Source of the DNA: Azolla caroliniana
Lineage: Eukaryota; Polypodiophyta
Direction of reading: 5' to 3'
Length of the DNA: 64,000 bases
Assembly (NCBI GenBank): GCA_043228905.1
Contig: JBHGNT010000009.1
Coordinates: 186,001 to 250,000 of the forward strand
Part shown: piece after piece, positions 1-11,306 of the stretch
Numbering within the stretch: the first letter of the stretch is position 1
How the letters are laid out: each line of letters starts with the position of its first letter
Made by a program: the position numbers and the translations under genes
Notes under the pieces: model-generated
Database searches by the model: none
What the model was told of the DNA's origin: nothing
What the model saw: the letters and a program-made list of their open reading frames with translations, nothing else

Positions 1-1640
1 CTTGATCATGTTTTCATTTACTTTTCAAATTTGGGGAGCGGTTTTCTCATTTTTCTGGTAAGGATGAGTCGAGTCAAACGGTGTTGTATTAGGATGTATA
101 CATTTGGTAACAAGTCTTCTGTGTTGCTAACTATGGGCATGCTGAAGAAGGATTGAAATTAGCAATCGGCAACGGATCGGTTTGAACCGAATTGAACCGC
201 TAAACCGCGGTTTAACGACTCAGTGGTTTCATTCGGTTCGGTTCAGGTTTAGGTTTTTATTAACGGTTCGGTTCGGTTTCAACAGACAAAAACCGTTATT
301 TAAACGGTTTAATAGTTTTTTCTTTTAATTTGTTTTTAAACAATCTTTTCATTTTTAGACCTTATTCTCACATTTTAGGAACATCTTAAAAAAATTTTAA
401 AAAAATTTAAATGAAATATTATAAATTTTTAAAAATTAAAAATTTGACCTATGTTGAAAACCGAAACCAAACCATGAAACCGCGGTTTTTACGGTTTAAT
501 GGTTTAAAGATTTGAAAAATGTTTAACGGTTTCGTGGTTTGGTTCGGTTTGGTTCAGGTTTCAAAAAATTTAAGCGGTTCGATTTGGACCCCCTCAAACC
601 GAACCGTTGCCGATTGTTAATTGAAATGGTTCAAAGGTAGGAGCTATGAGGGCTTATCTCAAGACGCAACTACTTTGGTTTCTTTCTAAGGAATAGCTTG
701 CTGCAATGCGTTGATTGTAAATTATGTTGAACATGAACATGAGCATGCTAAAGAAGCATTGAAATGGTTCATATCTATGTATCATGGAATTCATTTATTG
801 CAGGATATGTTGAATATGGACATTTTAGTGATGTTTTCAAATGTATTCAGCAAATGAAGTTGGAAGACATTGTTCCAAAGGTTGTACCATATTTCTGATG
901 CTTGAAAGCATGTGGAAGAGTAGGAGGGTTGAGAAAGTACAAAGACTGAGGCAAAGATTGTATGGGATTGTATGGCAAAGTGATATTTGTATTGAGAATA
1001 GTGTGATAGGGAAGTATGATAGGTGTTGATCTCTGTTAAATGCACAAGATGTATTTGTACTCTTGCAAATAGAGATGTTCTCTTGTGGAATGTATCTATT
1101 ACAGGATATGTTGATCATGACCCAACTGAGTTTTTTTGTGGTTTATTTGGTGAGGCACAAGAAATATTTTCAAAGCTTCAATTTAGAGATACAGGGATGT
1201 GGAATACAATGATTTTGGCCTTGGGAGTTTTTTGTTTTAAATTTCAAGAGATCGTCGCCTCGATTTATAGTCTCTTGGAATGCATTGTTCATCGACCTAG
1301 CTCAGAACTAGCTATATACTGAATTTCACAATCTGATAGGGTCTTTGTTTATTTCAAGTTAAGGATCATATTGTTAGAAGGGGATTTCTGAGAAGGATGT
1401 AATGTTGGGTGAGGCATTGGTAGATAGGTATGTGAACTGTGGTATGCGGTGAGCTGAAGGCTTTTCGAAACACTGGATTTAGTGTAAAAGGGGAAAATAT
1501 TCATGATGAGAGTATAAATAAAGGTCTCTTCATGGAGGAGGATATCGTGCTTAACAATGCTTTGGTGAATGCAAAAGAAGGATTGGAAAAAGATCCTTTT
1601 GTTGGTGCCGTAAATGTGGAACAATAATTGAAGCCTGAGA
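1..1640 (+). pseudogene. Decayed PLS-type PPR gene, interrupted by a MITE
   Basis: Pieces of pentatricopeptide-repeat coding sequence run along the plus strand but shift frame and hit stops throughout. Recognisable fragments are GHAEEGLKWF split around 150-640, the similar EHAKEALKWF near 735-770, GYVEYGHFSDVFKCIQQMK near 805-860, RDVLLWNVSITGYVDH near 1075-1120, EAQEIFSKLQFRDTGMWNTMI near 1160-1215 and IHDESINKGL plus LNNALVNA near 1500-1570. These resemble the A/B helices and the WN(A/T)MI consensus of PPR motifs. There is no open frame across the region, so it is non-functional as a PPR protein. It is the same style of PLS protein as the intact minus-strand genes at 24660 and 28953, but which one is closest cannot be told by eye. 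The upstream part may lie outside the window. Confidence 0.72.
160..619. mobile_element. hAT-like MITE, AACCG-rich, 8-bp TSD
   Basis: The element starts TAGCAATCGGCAACGG (160-175) and ends with its inverted copy CCGTTGCCGATTGTTA (604-619), 15 of 16 bases paired. It is flanked by the exact 8-bp duplication ATTGAAAT (152-159 and 620-627). Removing the element and one duplication restores the PPR phrase GLKWF in the host pseudogene. The 460-bp interior has no ORF and is packed near both ends with AACCG, CGGTTT and AAACGG-like motifs in both orientations. Eight-base duplications and clustered subterminal hexamers are typical of non-autonomous hAT transposons; the maize Ac transposase binds AAACGG-type motifs. 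The superfamily call is inference because no transposase is present. Confidence 0.85.
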
Positions 1641-1658
1641 GCTTTTTGAGACGTTATT

Positions 1659-1710
1659 GCTCAATATAGCCTGGTACAATGGCCTGCCCTGTTATTGGGC
1701 TATATTGAGC
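1659..1710. repeat. Perfect 13-bp inverted repeat (hairpin)
   Basis: GCTCAATATAGCC at 1659-1671 is matched by its reverse complement at 1698-1710, with a 26-base loop. It lies just after the PPR relic. No function is evident. Confidence 0.6.
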
Positions 1711-1779
1711 ATGATAAGGAGGATGTTATACAACTCTATCCTCGAATGCTTGTGCAAGGTCTCTAACTACTATGATGAT

Positions 1780-1936
1780 ATTTTTAGATGTTGAGATGGA
1801 TCTTAGTTAAATGAAAGATCTATGGCTAGCCATTGAGATAGTCATTTCTTTTCCATCTATTTTGTAGTTTGTAGCTGATATGTTTTTTGAAAACTAATGG
1901 AATGATATTTTGTTTTGAAATAAAATAAAATAAAAT
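1780..1936 (+). mobile_element. Probable LINE 3' end with (AAAAT)n tail
   Basis: An ACTAATGGAATGAT motif followed by a TTTTG stretch and a simple (AAAAT)n tail near 1919-1935 matches the 3' termini of the better-supported LINE copies ending at 48612, 63820 and, on the other strand, 7501. I found no target-site duplication, so the boundaries are approximate. Confidence 0.45.
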
Positions 1937-1939
1937 GGA

Positions 1940-3480
1940 GTATGTCAATGAGCAATTATACCTCCAAGATTAAAAGCCTATACAACTACTCTCTTGCCTC
2001 CTATCGACATAAAGGTCGATGAAGACAAGATGGTGCAAATATATCTTGGTGGTCTATCACAATGGTTTAGCTTGCCTAGAACCACCATCAACAACAAGAT
2101 ATAAACCCGATTTAAGTAGCTTATTGATCACTAGTAAGTCCAATTAAGAGTGTCATTGATTTTCTTATTTTTCCTCAATGTGCTTGCTTTTAGTTTCCAT
2201 CCAAGGCCTTTGACAGTGTGTTGCATCAATTTCCATTGGATTGATCCCACTATTGGAATGGTGATAGGGGCTTGCATAGTTCTAGATGAAGGTAGTGTTG
2301 CCACCAACACATGTATGTTTGCTCAAATATAAGAATGGACAGTTGTCGAGGGTTGGAACATCATTCGAATAAACGATCGCCTCAATTTATAGCACAATTG
2401 ATGGTCTTTGTAAGTAATGAAATATCGTCATTAAATGAAAATTTTATTGATATGACTCTTCACAATATCCATTTCTCCATTTAACAAGTTTGAAAATTAT
2501 TTAGTAAACTCAACAAAGTTCTTTAGTATAGGCCGAGAACTTTTCTCTAGTAATGGCAATTAATGGGCTATCTGTTAATATGAACAAAATAAAAATGATG
2601 GCAATAAAGGCAACACAACCAAGATACTACCCGATTTCTACATACAAGAGAGGACCAATACAATGGTGCAAATTTTCAAATATCTTGGTATTAATGTCCC
2701 CTCTACAAATAGGTACAATTTATGTTAATCTAGATTCTAGACTTCAAGGGAGTTGGGATAGTTATTATATGTTTGAGAATCAATGCAACCAAAGTGATAC
2801 TCAAGGATGGGAAGTAAGATTGATGTGATTCAATGTTATGGTGTTTCAAAGTGTCGACTTTTGGAGTGGAAGCATGGAGTGTTACTATCTCACTTAGTTT
2901 GACATGGAGTGTTACTATCCTCATTACCACAATTGGGGTAAAATCCTCAACATCTATGCTTTCATGCAATTAGAAACATGTGCTCTACCCATAGAGGTAT
3001 TAACTATACAAAGAGTATACGAGCCTATCAAAAAAGTCAAGAATATTCTAATCATAGATTGCCAAAACAAGCTTAGAACAAAGGATGCAAGGTACGTAAA
3101 ACTAATAAGTGTGAAGTCCCATTTGGTTTAGTGCTTATCATTATGCAATGGTTTAAGAGATGGAAAGTAAAAGATTCTATTGGACCTCTTGGGTGATGCT
3201 ACGAAGTATGTGATAATGGAGGATAGATTACTAAAAGCATTAAGGATGAAGTGGCACAATGCCAATTTCTCAAAATTGGAATATGACATTCCCCCAATCT
3301 TGGTTAGCCTTGGATCTCGGAGAGCCTTAACATTTCTTTGAACTTGTCTCACTCACACAACTTAGATGTGGTGGTATCATCAAGGCATCATGACCCAAAT
3401 ATGATGATATGCAACGAAAACCTAATGGAGGATGAATATCACTTAATTATTTCATGCTCAACATACATATAGTAATTTGC
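1940..3480 (+). pseudogene. Decayed LINE reverse transcriptase, C-terminal part
   Basis: Broken plus-strand frames encode the distal part of a non-LTR retroelement ORF2. At 2553-2830 a frame carries GLSVNMNKIKMMAIKATQ and FENQCNQSD; after frame changes, WSVTIS appears near 2875 and PIEVLTIQRVYEPIKKVKN near 2990-3040. The region near 3410-3470 reads NENLMEDEYHLIISCSTY, like the Cys/His tail of LINE proteins. A related family is seen at 46580-47140, where the GGIIPHNAWNEIE segment corresponds to the part damaged here. Multiple stops and frameshifts show it is dead. The family resembles plant RT elements, but I cannot name a clade. Confidence 0.6.
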
Positions 3481-3587
3481 AAGAGATACGATGACTTGTT
3501 AGACTAGCTTGATAATGTAAGTGTAATACTCAAGTGTCCACCAAGACAGATCTGCACATATGCATGTGCATTATTTTCACATAAAAA

Positions 3588-4520
3588 GTATCATGACATG
3601 GGAAAAATGTGAAGGCTCATGCTTCATACATTATACTACATATATTTTCGCCTAACCACAAAACCATAATCTTCACTGAATAGGGAAACCACACATGAAT
3701 ACATGTTAGAGCCTATCCAGTTGTTTGCCCTCTAAACCATTGCTCCCATGTGACTGTTGTGTGCCGGAATTGTAACCACCGGACATAACACATGGAAAAT
3801 AGAGTATTATATTAGGAGCGTTAAATTAACGCGTGTAACGGTTTTACACAGGGAGCGTAACCGATTAGAAGCCTTGTGTATATAAGGGGCGAGAGACCAT
3901 TGTAAAGAGCTAGCGTATTATGAGAGTGCCATTTTAATATAGTTTTATCTTCTTTTATCTTGATATTCTATCTATTGGTCTATTGGTCTCTTGTTTCCGT
4001 TTCTCGTTCTCTGTACAAGACTGTGTTGCAATAAACACAAGGTAAGTACGTGTTGGGTGCTACGCCCCTACAGAGGTTAGGTTGTAGTCGTCTCCCCCTT
4101 ACGCCTTACAAATCACGCACTACGCATCCTTATTCCCTTGCACCACGATCACCTTGTAAGCTACCCTGAAGGACTGAGGGTGAACTGTGTTCCTAACTGG
4201 TAACAATGACTTAGCTCACACTCACTACAATGTGAGATGGGGCATTGGGGCACCAATGATGAGAGTAGTTGACTAAACTCAGTTTTTCCTAAACATGTTC
4301 AATGAGTGTCACACTTTGATACAATACTCTACCTTTAATTACATTCTATTGTGCTTTCTCCACATTTTTTACCAAACCCAATCCTTGCACAAATTTCTCT
4401 CGCAATGACAATGTGCACTTCCGATTACAACATTCATTAGTTAAGTTCTTGAACATCGAGAATGTCTCATGGATCCTATTTTACTTCCAAAAACAATAAT
4501 AAAAATTATCTATTTCTCTC
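3588..4520. repeat. Dispersed repeat copy 1, interrupted by a solo LTR
   Basis: 3588-3754 and 4206-4520 align by eye with 53003-53556 along their whole length. Shared phrases include CATGTTAGAGCC, CATGTGAC followed by CTCACAC, GAGAGTAGTTGA and ACCAAACCCAAT. A third, partial copy lies at 48705-48935. It has no coding potential and no visible terminal repeats; two copies end near a CT-rich tract. The class is unknown. Confidence 0.7.
3755..4205 (+). mobile_element. Solo LTR, 451 bp
   Basis: The sequence starts TGTTGTGTGCC and ends AACTGGTAACA, so it has the TG...CA ends of an LTR. It contains a TATA-like TGTATATAAGG near 3878 and an AATAAA signal near 4031, in the right order for promoter and polyadenylation. 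Flanking 5-mers are GTGAC (3750-3754) and ATGAC (4206-4210), one mismatch. The paralogous repeat at about 53160 reads CATGTGACTTGGCTCAC without the LTR, confirming both boundaries. No internal retroelement genes adjoin it, so it is a recombined solo LTR. Orientation was inferred from the TATA and polyA order. Confidence 0.85.
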
Positions 4521-7488
4521 TCTTGTTGGTGTCCCTTTTGCCCCCCTCTCATTGAGGCCTCAACTCTAATCAGGTTATGCCAGACACTCCCAAGTTATTG
4601 TCAATTGTTAATGTATCAAGGTGCAACGGTGTTGAGAGTAAACTATAGAGACAAGGAAGTTATCTTCCTAGTAAAGAATGGCAAAATTTGAGGGTAGAAT
4701 TAAAACTATTAAGCCTTCATTAAAAAGATATTGAATCAACCAATGTTGTCAATTCTTGGTTGGAGTTCTAGTACCTAAAAGAAATCCACATTTGTTATTA
4801 GCAATGTCATAAATAAGGAATATCATTCTGAACCTTCAACAACGAAAACAAAATCTATGGACATTGAATAATAAAAAGTCACGTGATCAGAAAATCAAAT
4901 CCAATTTTCAACCATCTTTAAAAGCTCTCCTTCAACGTTTAACGAAGATCACAATTAGATAGTTTTGAAGTGAAGAGATCATGGAAAAAATAATGTTGTC
5001 AACAAGTCTTAGAGCATTGATGATGATATTCTTGATGCCTCCACCAAGGCGGAGACCGATATCGAGCAAGGGTGAAACATCAATGGTACAAGGAATAATG
5101 GTGTAATGTTGTCTATCTTATGGCACCATATGGACATACTCACCAATGAACGTTGGATTTGAGGACCCCAAGAAAAAATTGGCAAGAGCTAAGTGGGTTT
5201 TACATGTATGTTTTTAGGTGGCTATATTTTTATGAATGTACGTAAGATTAACACTATTGATTTTAATTTTTTATTAGATCTTAAGATTTTAGACTTTTAT
5301 TAAAAGGGAAATAATATTAATATTTTAAGTCTTATACATATTTAAACTAGCAATACTTGGAGACCATAACAATCAAAGTGAGCATCACTCCTATAATTTA
5401 TATTACCATGTATAATTTATTATTACAAAACATTGGTTGTAGCCATATCTTCCCGTGAACAAAGGTTGCCATCCAGTCTGATAAGGTGATCAAGTGCATG
5501 CTCCATGGTGTTACGTCACTCAAATCCATTTTTGGACATTCTAATTTCTTGGTGTCCAATGAGCTAGTTCACAAATGTTGACTCATCCTCAAAGAAAGAT
5601 ATATGAGATAAAGTAAATTTTATAAATGGGGACATGATACTTGTTAGGATTCAGATTTTATTTTTGGACAAGCAGATAGATAGACATGCCTTCGTAAATA
5701 CATGTCATAACATGAAAGGACAAGAAGCTCAACTAAGATGTATGTCTTTTTCATGGGTCTTGATATATGGGTAGACGCTAGAATGTCACATGGGGACCAC
5801 ATACGGTAAGGGGAGTCTTGTGTCTAGGGTTTTGTGATTGTAAAAATGACTTTCAATGTGCACTTTTTAATAGTGGTGGGGAAATCGGCCATCGGCATGC
5901 ATTCAAGCGAAGTACCATATTGGCATGCGGTATAAATATATGTTTTCCTTCGAGAAAGGCAAAAGGGGAGGGACAAGAATTGGAATTTGGTATATTCAAC
6001 ATTCTAGAAAGCCAAAACAACGACAAATGAACCTTGAAGTGCGGAAAAAGGAATTACAAAAAGATAAACTTAGAGTGCAAATATCAATGTAAGTAATAAA
6101 GGATAGGTGCAATCATTAATAACCTGCATTGGGTTCGCTTCTTGCATGCCTTAGAATATTTTTGATTCAGTACACCAACTTCCCAGGCTAGGAAATTGGT
6201 ACAAAATGTTTTGATGCAAGAGGCCAAAAATCATATGATTACATCTGTTCAAAATTATTTCTCGCGACAAATACACCCTCCATAGTGACGTTATCTTTGA
6301 TTGTTTGTTATTATGATCGGTCATCGTCTACTATCTATGGAGTTCTTCCATCGCTAGGTTTGTATTGATGTCTCCATTACACAGTTTATATTCTAGGGAT
6401 GGGCCAATATACTACATGATAAAAGTTTGTGAGGACATGCATATATTCTAGGTTTTGCATCTTAGTTGATGTCCCATGTCAAGGAAATCGGCCTAAGGGA
6501 AAATTGATTTCTTTGCATGAGTATATTCTCTTCTAAATGTATCCCTCTATAGAACATAAATTGGTTTCCGAACATTATCAATTTTGTCTCGTCGATTTTG
6601 TAGCATTGTCAATTAGGATACAAAAATATGGATGTCTTGATGAACATTTGAATATATAAATATGAATATGTTCCAATGTGAAACCCTTGTTCTAAAGATT
6701 TTGTAACCTTAGTTGCATAGCTCACGTTAACTCAGTGGTGTTAAGGTAATCGAAAACAGACGCTAAGTTAAGAGTGTGGGTATGTATAGGATCAACGTGA
6801 AAACTAGGCAAAAGATGGTGATTCACGTAATAATGGATTTTAGTTTTTACTTACTAACGACACTTAGCATGGTTAAAAATTGTATTCAACATTATATTAT
6901 AGAACTACATACCGCTTTTACATAGTGCCAAGTAAAGAATGAGAACTACAGAAAAGGAATATTTTTTTGTTTGTCCATTAGGTTTACACCCTCTTATATG
7001 ATATATAAATGATCAACTTCACACTAAATTACAACATTTTATGTCTTGTGTGGTTCCACAAGGCATTGTAAATGGCAAATAAAAAATGTGCACAACACCA
7101 AACCATGTTATTTTCTTAAACTAGTTGTTATAATGATGTATTACACTAAATACATCTTAATCCATAAAAGTTAAACACAACTAATAGATAAATTGTTGGG
7201 TTAGGTGTGAATTCATGGGACAATGAAAGATATACCTGAGAGACAAGAGAATAAGTAATCGTGGGAGGGAATAAACCAAAGAAAAAGTTATTAAAATCTT
7301 GAGCTGAAAAACATTGAAAAGGGAGCAGTTCAAACTCAAAATGGTGAAACCTATCCCTATAAACTTCTATAAGAAACAAATTTAAGCTTCTATAAGAAGC
7401 CAAGCAAGGGTAATGTTGACATTGTTAGTAATACTTTATATGTTTCTTCATAAGCATACTTACCTCTACATACTACCTCAACATTTTA
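4521..7488. other. Gene-free AT-rich spacer
   Basis: About 3 kb with no ORF or splice pattern I can support. Short open frames (for example 5818-6030) have no recognisable motifs and no codon structure. I see no terminal repeats or tRNA-like folds. Confidence 0.5.
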
Positions 7489-7500
7489 CTACAAAATGCT

Positions 7501-7762
7501 CTTTCTTTTTCTTTTTTTTCCAAAAAAAAACTTTCCATTAGTTATAAAATTTTACAGATGAGATGATTATGTACAAATCCATGTAGGGACGCAATAGTTC
7601 CATCTTATGTGGATGCCCACTGACTCAAGAAAGGGAGAGGACGACCATTGCTGGATGAAGGCTATTCGTTGTCTTTCAACTCCATCGGAGCTACCCTTGA
7701 GGCCATCATATTGGCTCTTTAGAGTGGCTACAATTTCACTCCATATTGGCTCTTTAGAGTGG
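7501..7762 (-). mobile_element. 5'-truncated LINE copy with 12-bp TSD
   Basis: On the minus strand this encodes the extreme C-terminus of a LINE ORF2 (ATLKSQYDGLKG, then RIAFIQQW and IRWNYCVPTW), matching the tail of the large LINE at 61504-63821 (TTLRAKYEW, LNFRKHW, IRWQYVVPNW). Its 3' end has the family motif ACTAATGGAAAG and an A-rich tail (T-rich on plus, 7501-7520). CTACAAAATGCT occurs at 7489-7500 and 7763-7774 as a target-site duplication. At the 5' end, a 26-bp segment ending GGCTACAA is present twice (about 7707 and 7742), which looks like a junction rearrangement at integration. Confidence 0.78.
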
Positions 7763-7774
7763 CTACAAAATGCT

Positions 7775-9820
7775 TTCGTTTTTAGCATTTGCATGTATGA
7801 TGGGCATTATTACCATGTAGATCTGCATTAAAATGTTGATCATTCATGTCTAGTTTTGGCAATGCATATATATTTGAGACATTGCATGGTCCTTATAAAC
7901 CTCTAATATAAACAATGTATATCACGTGCTTTCAAGAATCAAGGCCTTGATTTAACTATATATACACCTTGTTTCTCACATGAAGTGAAGGTCGTATGTA
8001 AAACCCTTTTTATGAAAATTTTCAATGAGTTACTATTGTTTGTTCTATATTCAATGTTTAAATATCTAGGTATATTGTATGTAAAACATGTTTAAAACGA
8101 GGTGTTCAAAACAACCTTAAAATAGAAAACAAGGTGTTTAAAAATAATATGCCATTGAACTCACTTGATGGTGATACATATTTTAATTTCATGGTTAGAA
8201 TTTAGAAATATTGTCAGAGGGTATGATTAGATTGTTGGGAGATTAAATGGATGCATATCGAACATGTTTGTGATTTTTGCATGATTAATAAAAATTTATT
8301 AATCTTTCATTGTTATTAACTATAAAAGTGCAATATTAATTAGTTGATATAAACTATTACCAATCATGTTATAAGCACAAATATAGCTATTTTCATTATG
8401 ATTTAATCAATCAAAGAGAAGAGAGAAAGTCGAAACATATCCTTAACTCAAGAGATAAATGTTTATATTGAATTCTTAACTTTGGATAGGTTATAATGTT
8501 TTCCAACATAATAGTTTGAAAAAAGTATAAAAAAACCACAAGCATAAACTTTTAATAGTTCTAACGGAGTGAACTTTGCCTTGCCATGGGTTTCACTCCC
8601 TCAATACTTATAGTATCTCAAAACTACGATGCATTGAGTTTTGCCTCTATCACACTTTCTTGTGCCCATGGGTATTCATGATAACTCCAACTAAAACAGT
8701 CTCCAAAAAGGAACCTTTGATGTACCCCAGGGCTTATCATGGAATGTGAACCATATTGTTCTCTATATCTGTCAATCTTCTTCGTAACGTGCAAGGCACC
8801 AAACCCTTCCCTTTTGTAGCTTCTCCTCTCATTTGTGATGTGCATGAAGCTAACATGTGTTGGACCATTCAAAATATCCACTTTAGTATCATGACATGGC
8901 TAATTATAAATTAGGCAATTATATATATCAACTTATAAATTGGTTACATCTCGGAAATAGGCAACATGATCTAGAATATATGCGATGAAGAATGGCCATC
9001 GTTTAGTAGTTTACTCACTAGGTGTCACCTTGAATGAAGCATCAATAGCTATTCTAACATGAACAAAACCATTGCTAACTTGATAGACGACCCAACAATA
9101 AAGGTACAACATATGCATATTTATGTGCTTTGAGATTTTAAAGTCCATTATGGCAATTGTCTAAATTTAAAATGAAGAGAAATGAAATCACATTGTGCAT
9201 TTTCACACGGTGTCTCGCTAGCAATTGGCTTTCAAAGGGGCGAAGTTGTCGTTAGAAGATAAAACTTTGGGAGGTGGTGCTCTCTCCTCTGAATTGGCCT
9301 TGGCCTTTAAAGGGCAATTTTATTATCGTCTCGAGATAAAATTATGAGCGAGAGTTTTTGTGGCGTCTTCCATCATGTATGTATAGACATTTGAATTTTA
9401 AATTGCAACAAGGCAACCTCATGAATGCTTTTACATTGCACTTTAATGGTACAAACATGATACAACCAACGTGCGTGCTCACACACAAGCATATAATATT
9501 ATCCTTTTAGTAACCTCTTCCTATCTAGATTGCATACGTGTAAAATTTTAATACATCCTAGAGCTCCTTTTAAGGTTTTGCTCAAAACTCAAGATTGCCA
9601 TCCTCATCATCATCATCACTAACGCACCCCTTGTACAACAACAACTACTACTACTGCTATTGCTACTACTACTATCGTAGCTACAAGAACATTAACATGA
9701 CCACCACTCACTCTTTGAGCCCTCGTGCAATGTTTCACTTTTCCCATGACACCCAGACATAGACACACATTAACAAATTATTTGAGGTGTCCCAACCTTT
9801 TTTTTAAATTCACGATCATC

Positions 9821-9855
<35 letters not shown>

Positions 9856-10157
9856 CCTCGTCATTCCTATGGAAGCTTCTTAGTTTGTAGATCGATGGAT
9901 GTGAGCCTGATGGTGTAGCCTCTTCATTATTGAAGGATTAATCATGTCCAATATTCTCTCTTGTATGTTCTTCAATATTTGGACATTAATTATCACATAC
10001 CTCTAGTACTATTCTCTCTTTTAGCTTCTCCTATATTATACAAATACATATGCATGCATATACATACATTATTAGGCCCCTCTATTTGTGTTTGTGTGTG
10101 TAGGCTCCTTATATTACATGCATGTGTAGGCATATATCATGCATGTCTCTGCAATGT
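7775..10157. other. Spacer with microsatellites
   Basis: No gene supported. The minus-strand frame 8624-8881 has a fairly protein-like composition but no motif I recognise. Simple repeats include CAT triplets near 9603, CTA/CTG triplets near 9640-9680 and a (GT)n tract at about 9823-9854. Confidence 0.5.
9823..9854. repeat. (GT)n microsatellite
   Basis: About 16 uninterrupted GT units. No gene is adjacent. Confidence 0.9.
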
Positions 10158-10165
10158 CGGAAATC

Positions 10166-10756
10166 TAGCAATGGGCCCGGTTTGGTTTCTTGGCCTTGAA
10201 ACCAAGCCGAACTGAACCAAACCATCTATATAAAACAAAAATCAAACCAAACCGTTTATGAACTTTCAAGCCATTTAAACCAAACTATTTAAGGAAAGGT
10301 AAACCAAACCATTTAGGGGAAAATTGAAACCAAACCGAACCATTTAATTAAAAGTTTAAACCAAATCACATTTAAGTCAAACTAATTAAAAAACTAAATA
10401 AACAAAAATACACCAAATTAAATAAGCATTTATGTTAAACTAATTAAATTAATAAAAAAACATTAATTGAACCATTAAATTAAATAAATATTTAAGTTAA
10501 ATTAATTAAATCACTAAAAAACATTAATTAAACCATTAAATTACATAAACATTTAAGGGGGAAAAAGTTAGCCCAGAAACCAATAAACCTTTAAACCAAA
10601 CCACTTAAACCTATAAACCTGAGTTTCAAAACCAAACCGAACCGTTTATTAAAAATAATCAAACCAAGCCATTTAATTATTTGAGAACTCAATAACCGTT
10701 AAACCATGGCTTGACGGTTTGGTTTGGTTTGAGCCGAAACCAGGCCCATAGCTAGA
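10166..10756. mobile_element. Second TAGCAAT-type MITE, AACCAAACC-rich
   Basis: The left end TAGCAATGGGCCCGGTTT (10166-10183) pairs with the right end, which in reverse complement reads TAGCTATGGGCCTGGTTT and finishes at 10754: 16 of 18 positions. The interior is non-coding and dominated by AAACCAAACC, CCGTTTA and CGGTTTGG motifs. The first seven bases match the MITE at 160-619. The 8-mers CGGAAATC (before) and GAGAAATC (10757-10764) may be a decayed duplication, but this needs two extra bases at the right end, so the boundary is less certain. Confidence 0.7.
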
Positions 10757-11016
10757 GAGAAATCTACGAAAATACCGACTCTCTACCACTTCACAGGATA
10801 ATGTGTATTAATCTTTGAGAGACATAACAAAATGAGGAATGGGAAAAATGAGGGGTATGTAGGGAGTTTAAGAAATACAAGAGGAAGCTTTGGGAGTTTA
10901 TAGTAAAGACATAACAATTGCAAATCTTTTAGGGTAAAATTATCCAGACCATCGTCCATGAGTACATGTATTCACAAACATACATACATGATACATCCAT
11001 CCACATGCATTTACAA

Positions 11017-11070
11017 TGTACATACATACATACATACATACATACATACATACATACATACATACATACA
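11017..11070. repeat. (TACA)n microsatellite
   Basis: Thirteen or so TACA units, followed by short GCAT repeats, about 240 bp upstream of the HD-ZIP III start codon. A (TA)n tract follows at about 11168-11193. Both lie in the likely promoter or 5'UTR region and could vary in length between individuals. Confidence 0.9.
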
Positions 11071-11162
11071 GGCATGCATGCATGCAGACATTATATTATA
11101 CATATATGCATGTGTTTACACATCATTTATGCAATGCTCATCATCGCCATCGCCATCATCCC

Positions 11163-11201
<39 letters not shown>

Positions 11202-11306
11202 TAGAGAGCATCCTATCATAACTTATTATTAAGGCTCATTATAATTAGCGATCATCACTAATTCATTCACCACACGCGCAGACTCTCTGATCATCATCAG
11301 GAATTA

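Noticed and set aside
8624-8881. Minus-strand 85-codon frame
   Set aside because: Composition is protein-like, but there is no recognisable motif, splice context or neighbour, so I could not support a gene.
10958-11232. Three overlapping frames rich in His, Thr, Tyr and Ile
   Set aside because: They translate the (TACA)n and (TA)n repeats.
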